NCBI GenBank assembly: GCA_021828925.1 | Contig: JAJZCT010000204.1 | Location: 1 to 6,423, forward strand | Direction of reading: 5' to 3' | Length of the DNA: 6,423 nt | Source: Planctomycetota bacterium | GTDB taxonomy: Bacteria; Planctomycetota; Phycisphaerae; WQYP01 | Part shown: positions 6,347 to 6,423 of the stretch, one piece after another | Layout: every line of letters starts with the position of its first letter | How positions within the stretch are numbered: position 1 is the first letter of the stretch | Made by a program: the position numbers and the translations under genes | Notes under the pieces: generated by a model | What the model was told of the DNA's origin: nothing | What the model saw: only the letters and a program-made list of their open reading frames with translations | Databases searched by the model: none

Positions 6347-6423
6347 TTATTCTCCTTTTGGGTTAAAGTACTGGGATAACATTTCCGGTTGGCTTCCAAG
6401 CGTAGCAAATTCAATATTCCATC
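6347..6423 (-). CDS. C-terminal tail of an unidentified upstream gene (partial)
   Basis: The reading frame from the right edge to a TAA at 6347-6349 gives 24 residues, containing IEFATLGSQPEMLSQYF and ending NPKGE. The stop lies two bases before the trbB ATG, and the trbB ribosome-binding site is inside this frame, which is the usual spacing of coupled operon genes. In related clusters the gene before trbB is often traG/virD4 or a small CopG-like regulator, but the tail alone does not identify it. Another frame is also open across this edge, so the assignment rests on spacing. Confidence 0.4.
   Translation of the reverse strand, partial: WNIEFATLGSQPEMLSQYFNPKGE

Overview
The window is a stretch of a P-type (trb/VirB-like) conjugative type IV secretion operon. 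All recognised genes are on the minus strand, so transcription runs from high to low coordinates. In that order they are: the C-terminal tail of an unidentified upstream gene; trbB (VirB11-type ATPase); an FkbM-family SAM-dependent methyltransferase; trbC (VirB2-type pilin precursor); trbD (VirB3-type inner-membrane protein); trbE (VirB4-type ATPase); and the first 34 codons of a secreted or periplasmic protein that is probably trbJ. The order trbB-C-D-E followed by a signal-peptide protein fits the layout seen in Ti plasmids and many proteobacterial ICEs and plasmids (trbBCDEJKLFGHI). The host is therefore most likely a proteobacterium and the replicon a conjugative plasmid or integrative conjugative element. 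The sequence does not let me name a species, or decide between plasmid and ICE.

The layout is tight at the right end: the upstream gene's stop lies two bases before the trbB start. It is also tight between trbC and trbD, which share one base (TGATG). The striking departure is between trbB and trbC, which normally sit close together. Here about 2 kb separates them (3404-5390). It holds one intact gene (fkbM, 4041-4952) flanked by a 438-bp leader and a 637-bp gene-free stretch. Both flanks are rich in inverted repeats. A sigma70-like promoter and a GC-rich leader hairpin lie just upstream of trbC, which may let trbC onward be transcribed despite the interruption.

How the genes work together, from known family roles: TrbE and TrbB power pilus assembly and substrate transfer, TrbC is processed into the pilin, TrbD sits in the inner membrane with TrbE, and TrbJ is an exported partner. 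The FkbM protein is not a known transfer component and is best read as cargo, probably modifying a small molecule or glycan. A role in pilus or surface modification is only speculation.

Other points are a 17-bp hairpin of ACTGAAAAC-type repeats directly before the trbE ribosome-binding site, and a hydrophilic insert of about 40 residues in TrbE between its two ATPase motifs. No transposase, integrase, tRNA, rRNA or CRISPR array was seen, so how the fkbM block arrived is unresolved.
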